Source: JACCQS01 sp050999295 (GTDB lineage: Bacteria > Actinomycetota > Actinomycetes > Mycobacteriales > Geodermatophilaceae). Taken from it: DNA of 45,580 bases. The DNA lies in NCBI GenBank assembly GCA_050999295.1, contig JBPCPI010000084.1, positions 1-45,580 on the forward strand, in the 5' to 3' direction. Both the position numbers and the translations under genes were made by a program. Of this stretch, positions 8,700 through 16,192 are shown in pieces; position 1 is the stretch's first letter; the number at the start of each line of letters is the position of its first letter. The notes beneath the pieces were generated by a model, which saw only the letters and a list, made by a program, of their open reading frames with translations, made no database searches and was not told where the DNA came from.

Positions 8700-9316
8700 A
8701 AACCGATTTCAAGAAGCAGATCGAGACCTACTCCGCACCTCGCGGCAAGTTCGAGGTCGTCACCGTGCCGGCTATGCAGTTCCTCATGATCGACGGCCAC
8801 GGCGACCCGAACACGTCGAAGGCCTACGAGGAAGCTCTGACGACGATCTACCCCATGGCTTACAAGCTGAAGTTCTTCAGCAAAGGCGAGCTCGACCGCG
8901 ACTACGCGGTGATGCCCCTCGAAGCCCTCTGGTGGTCCGACGACATGGACTTCTTCACCACCGCGCGAGACAAGTCTCGCTGGGACTGGACGCTGATGAA
9001 CATGGTTCCCAACTGGATCACTGCCGAACACGTGGAGGCCGCGCGCCAAGCGGTCGAGCGCAAGGGCGGCGCGCCCGCGCTCGACGCGCTCCGCCTCGAA
9101 ACGTTCAACGAAGGACTGGCCGTGCAAACGCTGCACGTCGGCTCCTACGACGACGAAGCCCCCGTACTCGACACGATGCACAACGACTTCATCCTGGCAC
9201 GATCGCTACAGATGACGGGCAAGCACCACGAGGTCTACCTCACCGACTCGCGACGCACCGCGGCGGACAAGCTCAGGACGATCCTCCGCCAGCCGGTCGC
9301 TCGGTCGCGCACTTAG
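8696..9316 (+). CDS. GyrI-like small-molecule-binding domain protein
   Basis: 206-aa soluble protein of the GyrI-like/SOUL-type binding fold. It starts MKTDFKKQIETYSAPRGKFE, then has VPAMQFLMIDGHGDPN, LKFFSKG, YAVMPLEALWW and a C-terminal 'HHEVYLTDSRRTAADKLRTI', all typical of this family. Members bind drug-like or cationic compounds and often accompany MerR or PadR regulators. GTG at 8696 overlaps the stop of the PadR frame, so translation was probably coupled to it; the premature stop in PadR may reduce that coupling. The pair interrupts an otherwise conserved block and is on the opposite strand, which suggests acquisition by transfer (inference). Confidence 0.85.
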   Translation: MKTDFKKQIETYSAPRGKFEVVTVPAMQFLMIDGHGDPNTSKAYEEALTTIYPMAYKLKFFSKGELDRDYAVMPLEALWWSDDMDFFTTARDKSRWDWTLMNMVPNWITAEHVEAARQAVERKGGAPALDALRLETFNEGLAVQTLHVGSYDDEAPVLDTMHNDFILARSLQMTGKHHEVYLTDSRRTAADKLRTILRQPVARSRT

Positions 9317-9427
9317 CCCTTACCGAAACCCGGGACCGAACGGCTTGTCCGATACGTAGTTTCGATCCGGTGAGCGATTATGGCTGGCCAGATTCGCCCA
9401 CCTCGCGACCGTGCCGGAAACCGTGGG

Positions 9428-10057
9428 TTAGGAGACGGCGCGCTGTTGGCGGCGGCCGGCGAGTTCATCGGGGTCCGCGCCGGCGCTGAGACCATCTGCG
9501 CGCTCGGCCGGCAGAGTGTGCAGGGAACCGGTGAGCTCGCGCAACGCACCGGACACGGCGATGCCGAACACGCCCTGGCCACCGGCCAGCAGGTCCACGA
9601 CCTCCTCGGCGGAGTTGCACTCGTACACGCTCACCCCGTCGGAGAGCAGGGTGATGTCCGCAAGATCCCGGACTCCGCGGCCACGCAGGAATTCCACGGC
9701 CTTGCGGATGTTGGGCAGCGAAACCCCGGCGTCGAGGAGGCGCTTGACGACCTTGAGGACAACGATGTCCCGAAAGGAATACAGCCGCTGAGTACCAGAA
9801 CCGGTGGCAGCGCGCACCGTGGGTTCGACCAAAGCTGTCCGCGCCCAGTAGTCCAGTTGTCGATAGGTGATGCCGGCAGCGCTGCAGGCCACCGGCCCCC
9901 GGAACCCCACTGCCTCACGGGCCGCCTCGTCGTAGGTGACACCGGCCACCTCGGCGGTGGAGAACAGGGTCTGCTGGGCCGACTCGCCATGGCCGAGCTC
10001 GCCATCAGCTGTGGCAGAGTCGCTAGTCCCGGCGGAATGGCTGGTGCGTTCGCTCAT
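9428..10057 (-). CDS. MerR-family regulator (Rv1830-like)
   Basis: 209-aa MerR-type DNA-binding protein, counterpart by position and sequence of M. tuberculosis Rv1830. After a variable, acidic N-terminus (about 1-50) comes VACSAAGITYRQLDYWARTA and then TQRLYSFRDIVVLKVVKRLLD, the recognition helix and wing, followed by the dimerisation helix 'SLPNIRKAVEFLRGRGVRDL'. The effector domain has no cysteine pattern for metals. ATG at 10057 is preferred over an upstream GTG (10090) because AAGGAG precedes it by about 8 nt. It has its own promoter (10144-10173) and so may be transcribed apart from the upstream nuclease gene. Confidence 0.9.
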   Translation of the reverse strand: MSERTSHSAGTSDSATADGELGHGESAQQTLFSTAEVAGVTYDEAAREAVGFRGPVACSAAGITYRQLDYWARTALVEPTVRAATGSGTQRLYSFRDIVVLKVVKRLLDAGVSLPNIRKAVEFLRGRGVRDLADITLLSDGVSVYECNSAEEVVDLLAGGQGVFGIAVSGALRELTGSLHTLPAERADGLSAGADPDELAGRRQQRAVS

Positions 10058-10143
10058 GTCGTGCACTCCTTGCTCGAACTGACCAGCCACGCACCCTGCT
10101 GCACATGCGCTGCGGGTAAGTCACACCGCGGTAATTGCATCGA

Positions 10144-10173
10144 CCGTATGCCCACGAACGGCTGGGGGTCAAC
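10144..10173 (-). promoter_or_regulatory. Putative SigA-type promoter of the MerR gene
   Basis: On the minus strand TTGACC (10173-10168) and CATACG/ATACGG (10150-10144) are separated by 17-18 nt. It lies in the 203-nt gap 10058-10260 and would leave a 5' untranslated leader of about 80 nt before the ATG at 10057. Confidence 0.5.
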
Positions 10174-10260
10174 GCGTGACGCGGCGTGTTGAAAAGCTAA
10201 CCCTCATGGAAAGGTCGAGACTACTGAGCCGGTCCCGGACCCTCTCCCGACGTCGGACCC

Positions 10261-10743
10261 TTACTTGGCTTGCTTTCCGCCGAAGTCCTCGGGAGTGATG
10301 GTGTCCAAGAACTCCTTGAACTTTTCCACCTCGTCCTCCTGTTCGTCCGGGATGACGATGCCGACCTCGTCGAGCAGCTCCTCCGCACCGAAGATCTTCG
10401 CCCCGCTCCGGACGGCCAGGGCGACGGCGTCCGACGGGCGGGAACTGACTTTCGGAAAGCCGGTGAAGAGAAGTTCGGCGTAGTAGGTGCCATCCTTCAT
10501 CTCGGTGATGTGCACGGCTTCGAGGCTTGCGTTCAACGTCTCGATGACGTCGCGCAGCAGGTCGTGGGTCATGGGTCTGGCCGGCCGTACGCCCTGCTGC
10601 TCGAAAGCAATGGCGGCGGCCTCGACAGCACCGACCCAGATGGGCAGGTATCGCTCGCCGTCCACTTCCTTGAGCAGCAGGATCGGCTGGTTGGCCGGAA
10701 GCTCGACCCGTACGCCGACGACGCTGAGTTCGCGCATCGTCAT
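10261..10743 (-). CDS. Bifunctional nuclease domain protein (Rv1829-like)
   Basis: 160-aa protein of the BFN (DUF151) family, close to M. tuberculosis Rv1829. Family members have been reported to have nuclease activity; the bacterial role is unsettled. Diagnostic stretches are MRELSVVGVRVELPANQPIL, LPIWVGAVEAAAIAFEQQGV, the THDLLRDVIETL helix, SSRPSDAVALAVR, and the acidic C-terminus EDEVEKFKEFLDTITPEDFG shared with the mycobacterial protein. ATG at 10743 chosen over an upstream extension because GGGGGA lies 7-8 nt before it. It sits between two MerR genes, an order kept from mycobacteria to streptomycetes. Confidence 0.93.
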   Translation of the reverse strand: MTMRELSVVGVRVELPANQPILLLKEVDGERYLPIWVGAVEAAAIAFEQQGVRPARPMTHDLLRDVIETLNASLEAVHITEMKDGTYYAELLFTGFPKVSSRPSDAVALAVRSGAKIFGAEELLDEVGIVIPDEQEDEVEKFKEFLDTITPEDFGGKQAK

Positions 10744-10843
10744 CTCGTATCCCCCAACATCGAAGGCCTGGACACCGTTAGAGATGACCGTACACGCCGC
10801 TGGCCGCGACGGGGCGGCCGACAATCTGGGCGCTTCGGAGACC

Positions 10844-11584
10844 TCAGCGGCGGATGGCCGCGGGCAGCCCGGTCTTGACGAGGGTGGCGTGCAGTCGTAC
10901 GGACAGGGCCGCTAGTTCCCGGGTGTTCTCCTCGGCGCGGGCGTTGGCGTCGGGGCTGCGGCTGTGCAGCAGCGGCGCCAGAACCTGCTCGAACAAGCCG
11001 ATCTCACGATCGGCCGCGGCGCGGTAGGCCCGCAGGTGGCGGGCCTCGATGCCGAACCGGGCCATCTCGGCGATGGTCCGACCGATCATCAGTGCGTCGG
11101 CATCGAAGAAGCCTGAGCCGGCAGGTCGAGGCACCAGGATCCGCAGCTCCATCAGTTGTGCCACCTGGTCACGGGCGAGTCCGGTTGCCGCACACAACTC
11201 GTCGATCGAGACGCGCACGTCACTGTTGCCAGAGACGAAGTCCTCGGCGTCGGGTAGTCCGGGTGCCGCCGAGAGCCGGGGCGGGCGAGGCGCTCCACCG
11301 CCAGAGTCTGGTTTCAGTCCCCGGTCAAGGGCATCCAGGCGTTCCTTGATCACCCGCAGGGGTAGGTACTGGTCGCGTTGGGCGGCCAGAACATAACGGA
11401 GCCGGGTGACATCCTCATGGGAGAACTTGCGATAACCCGACGCCGTCCGCTCGGGCGTGATCAGGTCCTCGGCTTCGAGGTAGCGAATCTTGGAGATCGT
11501 CACTGAGGGGAACTCGCCACGCAGTTCGGTGAGCACTTCGCCGATACTCAGCTTGCCCTGACTCTCACGACTCGGAGCGCTCAC
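10844..11584 (-). CDS. MerR-family regulator (Rv1828-like)
   Basis: 246-aa MerR-type regulator matching M. tuberculosis Rv1828 in length and position. The N-terminal winged helix reads LSIGEVLTELRGEFPSVTIS, then KIRYLEAEDLITPERTASGY and RKFSHEDVTRLRYVLAAQRD. The rest is a helical effector domain: VSIDELCAATGLARDQVAQL resembles a second small HTH, then 'LMIGRTIAEMARFGIEARHLRAYR'. The GTG at 11584 gives the family length; a longer open frame upstream is low-complexity repeat sequence. It lies between garA and the BFN gene, separated from garA by a repeat-rich gap. Confidence 0.9.
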   Translation of the reverse strand: MSAPSRESQGKLSIGEVLTELRGEFPSVTISKIRYLEAEDLITPERTASGYRKFSHEDVTRLRYVLAAQRDQYLPLRVIKERLDALDRGLKPDSGGGAPRPPRLSAAPGLPDAEDFVSGNSDVRVSIDELCAATGLARDQVAQLMELRILVPRPAGSGFFDADALMIGRTIAEMARFGIEARHLRAYRAAADREIGLFEQVLAPLLHSRSPDANARAEENTRELAALSVRLHATLVKTGLPAAIRR

Positions 11585-11589
11585 TGTCG

Positions 11590-11752
11590 CCCCGCCTCGC
11601 TCGCTGCGCTCACCGGTCGGTCCGCTCGATTGCTCCGCCTCGTGCGCTGCGCGCACCTGTCGGTCCGCTCCTCCCTCGCTGGCGCTCGGTCGATGCTCCC
11701 GCCCTCTCGGCGATGCTCGCTGGCGCTCGCTACGATGCTCCCGCCCTCAAGG
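11590..11752. repeat. Intergenic cluster of short direct repeats
   Basis: The gap between garA and the MerR gene is built of short repeated units: GTCGGTCCGCTC twice, CTCGCTGGCGCTCG twice, CGATGCTCCCGCCCTC twice, and GCTCGCTGCGCTC / GTGCGCTGCGCGCAC. The same core (GAGCGCAGCGA) occurs on the other strand upstream of coaA near 2400. The units look like dispersed GCGAGCGCAGCGA-type elements found between genes in many high-GC actinobacteria. Short, GC-rich hairpins are possible throughout. Confidence 0.6.
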
Positions 11753-11753
11753 C

Positions 11754-12293
11754 TCATGAAGCCGCGTCCGCGGGGCCCTTACCTGAGGTGCTGCTGGTGA
11801 GGAAGACAAGTCGGAACTTGCCGATCTGTACCTCGTCTCCACCGGACAGGACCGCGGTGTCGATGGGCTCCCGATTGACGTAGGTGCCGTTGAGGCTGCC
11901 GACATCGCGTACGGAGAACCCAGTCTCCTCGCGGATGAACTCCACGTGCCGACGGGACACCGTCACGTCATCGAGAAAGATGTCGCTGTCCGGATGCCGG
12001 CCGGCGGTCGTCACCGAGCGGTCCAATAGGAATCTGCTGCCCGCGTTGGGCCCACGCTTCACGACCAGCAGGGCTGAGCCCCCGGGTAGCGATTCGACGA
12101 GACCACTCTCACCGGAATTCTCCGAGGCCTCGCCTACCTCGGGGATCTCCGTGGAGTCTTCACCGCCCACCTTGGGGATAACCTTGGTGGTCTCCCCGGT
12201 CGCCACCTCGTTGCTGCGTGCCAGCGCATGCCCGCATTGGGCGCAGAACCGGCTGCTGTCGGGGTTCTCGTGCCCACATTGAGTGCAATACAC
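11754..12293 (-). CDS. garA: FHA-domain regulator GarA/OdhI type with N-terminal zinc ribbon
   Basis: Phosphothreonine-binding switch protein. Mycobacterial GarA and corynebacterial OdhI inhibit 2-oxoglutarate dehydrogenase and tune glutamate metabolism until phosphorylated. The C-terminal half is almost identical to GarA: ALLVVKRGPNAGSRFLLDRS, GRHPDSDIFLDDVTVSRRHV and GSLNGTYVNREPI. The kinase motif is kept as GETTKVIP, with Thr35 and Thr36 at the sites used by PknB/PknG-type kinases. Unlike the mycobacterial protein it starts with a CxxC...CxxC ribbon (Cys3, Cys6, Cys17, Cys20). GTG start at 12293 with AGGAGA upstream; 179 aa against about 162 in mycobacteria. Next to gcvH, as in mycobacteria. 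Confidence 0.93.
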   Translation of the reverse strand: MYCTQCGHENPDSSRFCAQCGHALARSNEVATGETTKVIPKVGGEDSTEIPEVGEASENSGESGLVESLPGGSALLVVKRGPNAGSRFLLDRSVTTAGRHPDSDIFLDDVTVSRRHVEFIREETGFSVRDVGSLNGTYVNREPIDTAVLSGGDEVQIGKFRLVFLTSSTSGKGPADAAS

Positions 12294-12419
12294 GCCCGCT
12301 CATTCTCCTGTCCGTGGCGCCTGTCGTGATCGCTGCCATCGAGCGCGTCCACATTGAGGGTCAACCATACGTCGAGAGTCCACCCCCGAGGCGAGGGGAT
12401 CCCACCATCGCGTTGCCGA

Positions 12420-12821
12420 TTAGGCCCGGTCGAGAAACTCCTGGTAGCCAGCCGCGTCCAGTAACCCCTCCAGTGCATCGGAAACCGTGCCCAAAACGGA
12501 CGCCTCGATCAGCCAGCCCTCCCCGTAGGGGTCGCTGTTGACCAGTTCAGGGCTCTCGTCGAGATCCACGTTGTGCGCGCGCACAGTTCCGCTGAAGGGC
12601 GCATAGATGTCGGACACCGACTTGGTCGACTCGACCTCCCCGAAGGGTTCTCCCGCGGTCACCTCGTCGCCTTCGGCCGGCAGCTGGACGAAGACGATGT
12701 CGCCCAACGCCTCCTGGGCGAAGTCAGTGATGCCGACTCGCGCCACCGCCGGCTGCTCGTCCCCGGTCACGAGCACCCATTCGTGCTGCTCGGTGTACTT
12801 ACGGTCGTCCGGTACTGCCAC
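12420..12821 (-). CDS. gcvH: Glycine cleavage system H protein
   Basis: 133-aa lipoyl carrier that shuttles the aminomethyl group between GcvP, GcvT and the lipoamide dehydrogenase. Typical order: KYTEQHEWV at the N-terminus, VGITDFAQEALGDIVFVQLP, then the lipoylation loop GEVESTKSVSDIYAP with Lys67 as the modified residue, and NSDPYGEGWLI. GTG start at 12821 is preceded by GAGAGG at about 6 nt. Full length. In the same strand and block as garA and gcvP; gcvT is elsewhere. Confidence 0.97.
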   Translation of the reverse strand: MAVPDDRKYTEQHEWVLVTGDEQPAVARVGITDFAQEALGDIVFVQLPAEGDEVTAGEPFGEVESTKSVSDIYAPFSGTVRAHNVDLDESPELVNSDPYGEGWLIEASVLGTVSDALEGLLDAAGYQEFLDRA

Positions 12822-12917
12822 TGTCAGCCTCTCGTCAGGATGGTGGTCAGGCGTGTGGTTCGCGGCAACGCTAGCGACCCTCGGGGCCGATCGGCGGTTC
12901 GGGCCGGGCAGCGGCGA

Positions 12918-13622
12918 TCAATCATCGGGGCTGGGCGCCGGCTCGGCGTATTCAGGCACATCCAGCGGTCGCAGAGCATCTACCAGCACGCGGTCTGCGG
13001 TAACGATGTCGATGCTTCCGCCTGCCTGGATGACCTTGTCCTCCACGCCTCCGGGTATCTGCATCGCCGTCGCGAGGGTCTGGCTGTCACCGATCGCCAC
13101 GATCACGTACGGTGCCTCGACCGCTACCTCGTCGATCCTGATGTCTCCAGCATCGCCGACCAGGGCACTGGACACGCCGATCCGGACACCGGCCACCTGC
13201 ATCGTCTCGGCCCCCGCGCCGCGAAGCTCCTGCACTGCGTCGAGCAGGACGCTGGCCTCGATTTTGGTATCCGGGTCCCTGATCGTGATGGTCAGTCCCG
13301 GGCCTTCGGCAGCGATGGTTCCGTTGAGAATGGCCAGTGCTTCGGCTTGGCGCCGTGCCTCCTCTACTGCGGCCGCGGCCGAGTCTTCCCCGCTGCCGAG
13401 CTGCTCCAGGAGATCCTGTTGCTCACCGAGCTCACTGCGCAGTCGCTCCTGACGGGATTCCAGGTCGGCGAGGATGCGAGCCAGGTCCTCCTCGCGGGCA
13501 CCGGCGAGTCCCTGGTCCGAGTCGACGGTGCGCAGCTGTACGGCGAGGGCGAACCCGAGCAGGGCGCAGAGCACCCCGATGAGCAGGCTGGCAGACCACG
13601 GCCGAGGCTTTCGCGTCGTCAT
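12918..13622 (-). CDS. DUF881 family membrane-anchored protein (Rv1825-like)
   Basis: 234-aa protein with one N-terminal membrane helix (about residues 10-28), a coiled-coil stretch (about 40-95: REEDLARILADLESRQERLR and onward) and an extracytoplasmic alpha/beta DUF881 domain (GPGLTITIRDPDTKIEASVL ... VLLDAVQELRGAGAETMQVA). The mycobacterial counterpart Rv1825 belongs to the same set. The function is not firmly established. One of two DUF881 genes flanking the DUF1290 gene, an arrangement kept across actinobacteria, which suggests the three act together at the membrane. Overlap-free: 4 nt after the DUF1290 stop. Confidence 0.88.
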   Translation of the reverse strand: MTTRKPRPWSASLLIGVLCALLGFALAVQLRTVDSDQGLAGAREEDLARILADLESRQERLRSELGEQQDLLEQLGSGEDSAAAAVEEARRQAEALAILNGTIAAEGPGLTITIRDPDTKIEASVLLDAVQELRGAGAETMQVAGVRIGVSSALVGDAGDIRIDEVAVEAPYVIVAIGDSQTLATAMQIPGGVEDKVIQAGGSIDIVTADRVLVDALRPLDVPEYAEPAPSPDD

Positions 13623-13626
13623 CTCC

Positions 13627-13983
13627 TCACGCCCGGAACAGATGTCGGCGGATGGCGGCGACGTTGCCGAAGATCCGGATTCCTAGCACGACGATCACCG
13701 CCGTGGACAGCTGCGCCCCGACGCCCAGCTGATCACCGAGGAAGACGATCAGTCCGGCGACGATGACGTTTGACACGAAGGAGACCACGAACACTTTGGC
13801 GTCGAAGATCCCGTCCAACCGAGCGCGGATTCCCCCGAAGCCCGCGTCCAGAGCGGCTACGACCGCGATCGGGAGGTAGGGCTGCAACGAGGTCGGCACG
13901 GTCGGGTCCAGCAGGACGCCCGCGGCGATCCCGGCCGCCAGACCCAGGATGGGGATCACCGGCCCGGTACGGATGCCCTTCAT
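13627..13983 (-). CDS. DUF1290 small basic membrane protein (Sbp-like)
   Basis: 118-aa integral membrane protein of the Sbp/DUF1290 family, counterpart of Rv1824. About three to four hydrophobic segments: PVIPILGLAAGIAAGVLLDP (about 8-27), YLPIAVVAALDAGFGGIRA (about 36-54), VFVVSFVSNVIVAGLIVFLG (about 64-83) and a fourth after 88 (STAVIVVLGIRIFGN). The 'LDAGFGGIRA' and 'FGNVAAIRRHLF' elements are diagnostic. ATG start overlaps the stop of the upstream DUF881 gene (ATGA), so translation is coupled. Role unknown; co-occurs with DUF881 and with division or envelope genes in Gram-positives. Confidence 0.9.
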   Translation of the reverse strand: MKGIRTGPVIPILGLAAGIAAGVLLDPTVPTSLQPYLPIAVVAALDAGFGGIRARLDGIFDAKVFVVSFVSNVIVAGLIVFLGDQLGVGAQLSTAVIVVLGIRIFGNVAAIRRHLFRA

Positions 13984-14840
13984 TCGCCGCTGTCCCCTGG
14001 GTCATCTTGAAGCCCGGCTGGTTCGGCCGCAGTGATAACGGCACCCGTTCCGGGTGCGAGGTCCAGCTGGTCGACCTGGACCACGTCGAGGCCGAGTCCG
14101 AAGGCCGCGGCGTAGGAGGCCAATGTCCGTCCGGCGGCCGATTCGAGAAGCTGGTCAAACATGCCGTCTGGGCCGATCGCCTCGATCAGGTAGGGGTTGG
14201 TCACCGGCCGGAAGTCGACCAGGATGGCCTGCCCGGCCGAGCGGATGCTGGTGGTCGGACCGAGCCGCTGCCCGTCGATGGCCACCGCTTCGGCACCGGC
14301 CGCCCACAGCTCGTTGACCACCGACTGGATATCGCGGTCCAGGATCCGGCCAAGGTTTTCCCCGCCGTCTTCGGGCGCGGCTGCATCGGTCAACGTCACC
14401 ACTAAACCGGGCCCCCGCACGGCCGTCAGCCCTGCTCCGGACTCGGCCCGGTCGAGTTCGTCGAGCGCGTTCTGACCTTGGGTGGTGGCTGCCAACAGTT
14501 CCTCGCGGGCTCGGGTCGCCTGGTCACGGACCTCGGCCAGGCGCTGCTGGAGCAGGTCGCCGTCGGCTCGTTGCTGGGCGATGTCCTGAATGAGTGCCTG
14601 GCGCAGTTCCTCGCGCTGCGGCGCCGATGAGCGGACCTGGCTGATCACGATGGTGCTCAGCCCCCCGATCAGCACCAGGCAACCGGCAAGTACCAGCCGC
14701 CCGAGCAGTCCGGTTCCGGTTGGCGGCCGCTGCGCAGCCCCGGGTCCAGTGCGACGCTCGGCGGCCTGCTCGTAGCCGGGATCGAGGGTGTCGTTCAGCA
14801 GCCTGCCTAGCATCGACTCCGACTGCGGCTCGGTTCTCAT
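13980..14840 (-). CDS. DUF881 family membrane-anchored protein (Rv1823-like)
   Basis: 286-aa protein and second DUF881 member of the cluster. The N-terminal ~45 residues are cytoplasmic and polar; a single membrane helix follows (LLGRLVLAGCLVLIGGLSTI, about 45-65), then a coiled coil (about 75-130, many Gln/Arg/Glu) and the extracytoplasmic alpha/beta domain (VRGPGLVVTLTDAA ... VVNELWAAGAEAVAIDGQRL ... NPYLIEAIGPDG). It ends in a short acidic tail. ATG overlaps the upstream phosphatidyltransferase stop and its own stop overlaps the DUF1290 start, so three genes are translationally chained. Confidence 0.88.
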   Translation of the reverse strand: MRTEPQSESMLGRLLNDTLDPGYEQAAERRTGPGAAQRPPTGTGLLGRLVLAGCLVLIGGLSTIVISQVRSSAPQREELRQALIQDIAQQRADGDLLQQRLAEVRDQATRAREELLAATTQGQNALDELDRAESGAGLTAVRGPGLVVTLTDAAAPEDGGENLGRILDRDIQSVVNELWAAGAEAVAIDGQRLGPTTSIRSAGQAILVDFRPVTNPYLIEAIGPDGMFDQLLESAAGRTLASYAAAFGLGLDVVQVDQLDLAPGTGAVITAAEPAGLQDDPGDSGE

Positions 14841-15487
14841 GACGGCATGCTTCCCGACGCTACGGCCTCGGCGGGTCGGTCGCGGTTGGCCGTGTCGCGT
14901 GCGGCGATGTCGAAGACCTGCCGGACATAGGCCATCCCGGAGATCAGATACAGCACCCCGCCCCAGGCCGTGAAGGCATATGCCACGGGCGCCACGAAGT
15001 CTGCGACCCCTGAACTCCCCACCGCCAGCAGCAGCAGAGGGAAGGCGTAGAGCAGGTTGAACGTCGCGGCCTTGCCGACATAGTTGACCTGGAGGGCCTG
15101 ATAGCCGTGCCGGCGCAGCAGCAACAGGCTCAGTCCGACCAGCACATCTCGGCCGAGCAGGATTGCGACCACCCAGATCGGTACAACGTCACGAAGCACG
15201 AAGGCGACCAGGGTGGCCAGGATGTAGAGCCGGTCGGCCGCGGGGTCCAGAAGCGCCCCGAGACGGCTCCTCTGATTCAGTATTCGGGCGAGCTTGCCGT
15301 CGGCCCAGTCGGTGACTCCGGCCACCATCAGGATCGCGATCGCCCAGCCGTCGGCTTGCGGCCCGAGCAGCAAATAGACGAACAGCGGCACGCCGGCCAG
15401 CCGCAGCATCGACAGGATGTTCGGGACCGTCCACACCCGGTCGGTGATCACCAGCTGGGACTCAGCAGTCACTGGTTCCCGAGTCAC
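14837..15487 (-). CDS. CDP-alcohol phosphatidyltransferase (Rv1822/PgsA2-like)
   Basis: Membrane enzyme that joins an alcohol to a CDP-diacylglycerol or related CDP-alcohol. The signature DxxDGxxARx8GxxxDxxxD is complete: DWADGKLAR followed by SRLGALLDPAADRL (about residues 52-79 from the chosen start). Six membrane helices are plausible. The alcohol is not identifiable; the mycobacterial counterpart is PgsA2, annotated as a phosphatidylglycerophosphate-synthase-like protein. The start is uncertain: GTG at 15487 (217 aa) or GTG at 15472; a longer frame reaches 15628 but its N-terminus is not family-like. First gene of the conserved run that ends at gcvP. Confidence 0.88.
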   Translation of the reverse strand: MTREPVTAESQLVITDRVWTVPNILSMLRLAGVPLFVYLLLGPQADGWAIAILMVAGVTDWADGKLARILNQRSRLGALLDPAADRLYILATLVAFVLRDVVPIWVVAILLGRDVLVGLSLLLLRRHGYQALQVNYVGKAATFNLLYAFPLLLLAVGSSGVADFVAPVAYAFTAWGGVLYLISGMAYVRQVFDIAARDTANRDRPAEAVASGSMPS

Positions 15488-15678
15488 TCGCTCATCGTGC
15501 CATCCCACGGGTCCAGCGCGTGACGAGTCGTGATCGCACGCTAGCAGTTCCGTGCACGGCACTCCGCGGTGGCTGTTTCGCCGGACGCCCACGGCCGCGG
15601 GGTCGACGTCATCTCTCGCAAGAGCCAATAGGGTCCGGCATCATGTTGAGCCGAAGGCTCGGATAAAGAGGTGGGCGG

Positions 15679-16116
15679 ATGAGCGACGTCGATGACTTTC
15701 TGTCTCTCACGGTCCCGCGCCAGGTGGAGGCGGAGACAGCGATTCACAATGGCGACGCTGCCCCACGAATGGCGATGTGGTCGACGAAGGACCCGGTGAC
15801 GCTGTTTGGGGCGTGGTTGACCAGCAGCGGGTGGGACGACATCAGCCACACGTTCAGCTGGCTGGCGTCGACATTTTCCAACTGCACATCGGATGACTTC
15901 GAGATCGTCGCGGCCGGTGCCAGCGGCGACCTTGCGTACACGGTCGGATACGAGCACACCACGGCATCCATAGACGGCCGCCCCGCCCAGTCCTACACGC
16001 TGCGGGTAACCCACGCCTATCGGCGCGAGGACGGCGAGTGGAAGATCGTGCACCGCCATGGGGACCGAGTTCCCCCCGACCAGGAAGCTTCCGCCGGAGC
16101 GTCGACGAAGTCGTAG
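15679..16116 (+). CDS. SnoaL-like / DUF4440-type NTF2-fold protein
   Basis: 145-aa protein with the NTF2-like alpha+beta barrel pattern: an N-terminal helix, 'DPVTLFGAWLTSSGWDDISHTF', a strand series (DFEIVAAGASGDLAYTVGYE, AQSYTLRVTHAYRREDGEWK) and a final 'WKIVHRHGD' typical of polyketide-cyclase-like and DUF4440 families. These folds include hydrolases, isomerases and binding proteins; no catalytic residue can be assigned. ATG start with GAGGTGGGCGG just upstream. A small palindrome GAGCC-GAA-GGCTC (15648-15660) lies 19 nt before the start and may be an operator. Convergent with the GYD-domain gene. Confidence 0.8.
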   Translation: MSDVDDFLSLTVPRQVEAETAIHNGDAAPRMAMWSTKDPVTLFGAWLTSSGWDDISHTFSWLASTFSNCTSDDFEIVAAGASGDLAYTVGYEHTTASIDGRPAQSYTLRVTHAYRREDGEWKIVHRHGDRVPPDQEASAGASTKS

Positions 16117-16192
16117 GCGGCCGTTGTGACCGCTGTTATCTACCGGCTGTACGGGCGGCCACGATGGACGGTTGCGCATCACCCCGCTGCTG

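Noticed and set aside
12573..13766. Long plus-strand open frame opposite gcvH and DUF881
   Set aside because: Overlaps two conserved genes on the other strand and reads as low-complexity Arg/Asp/Gly sequence.
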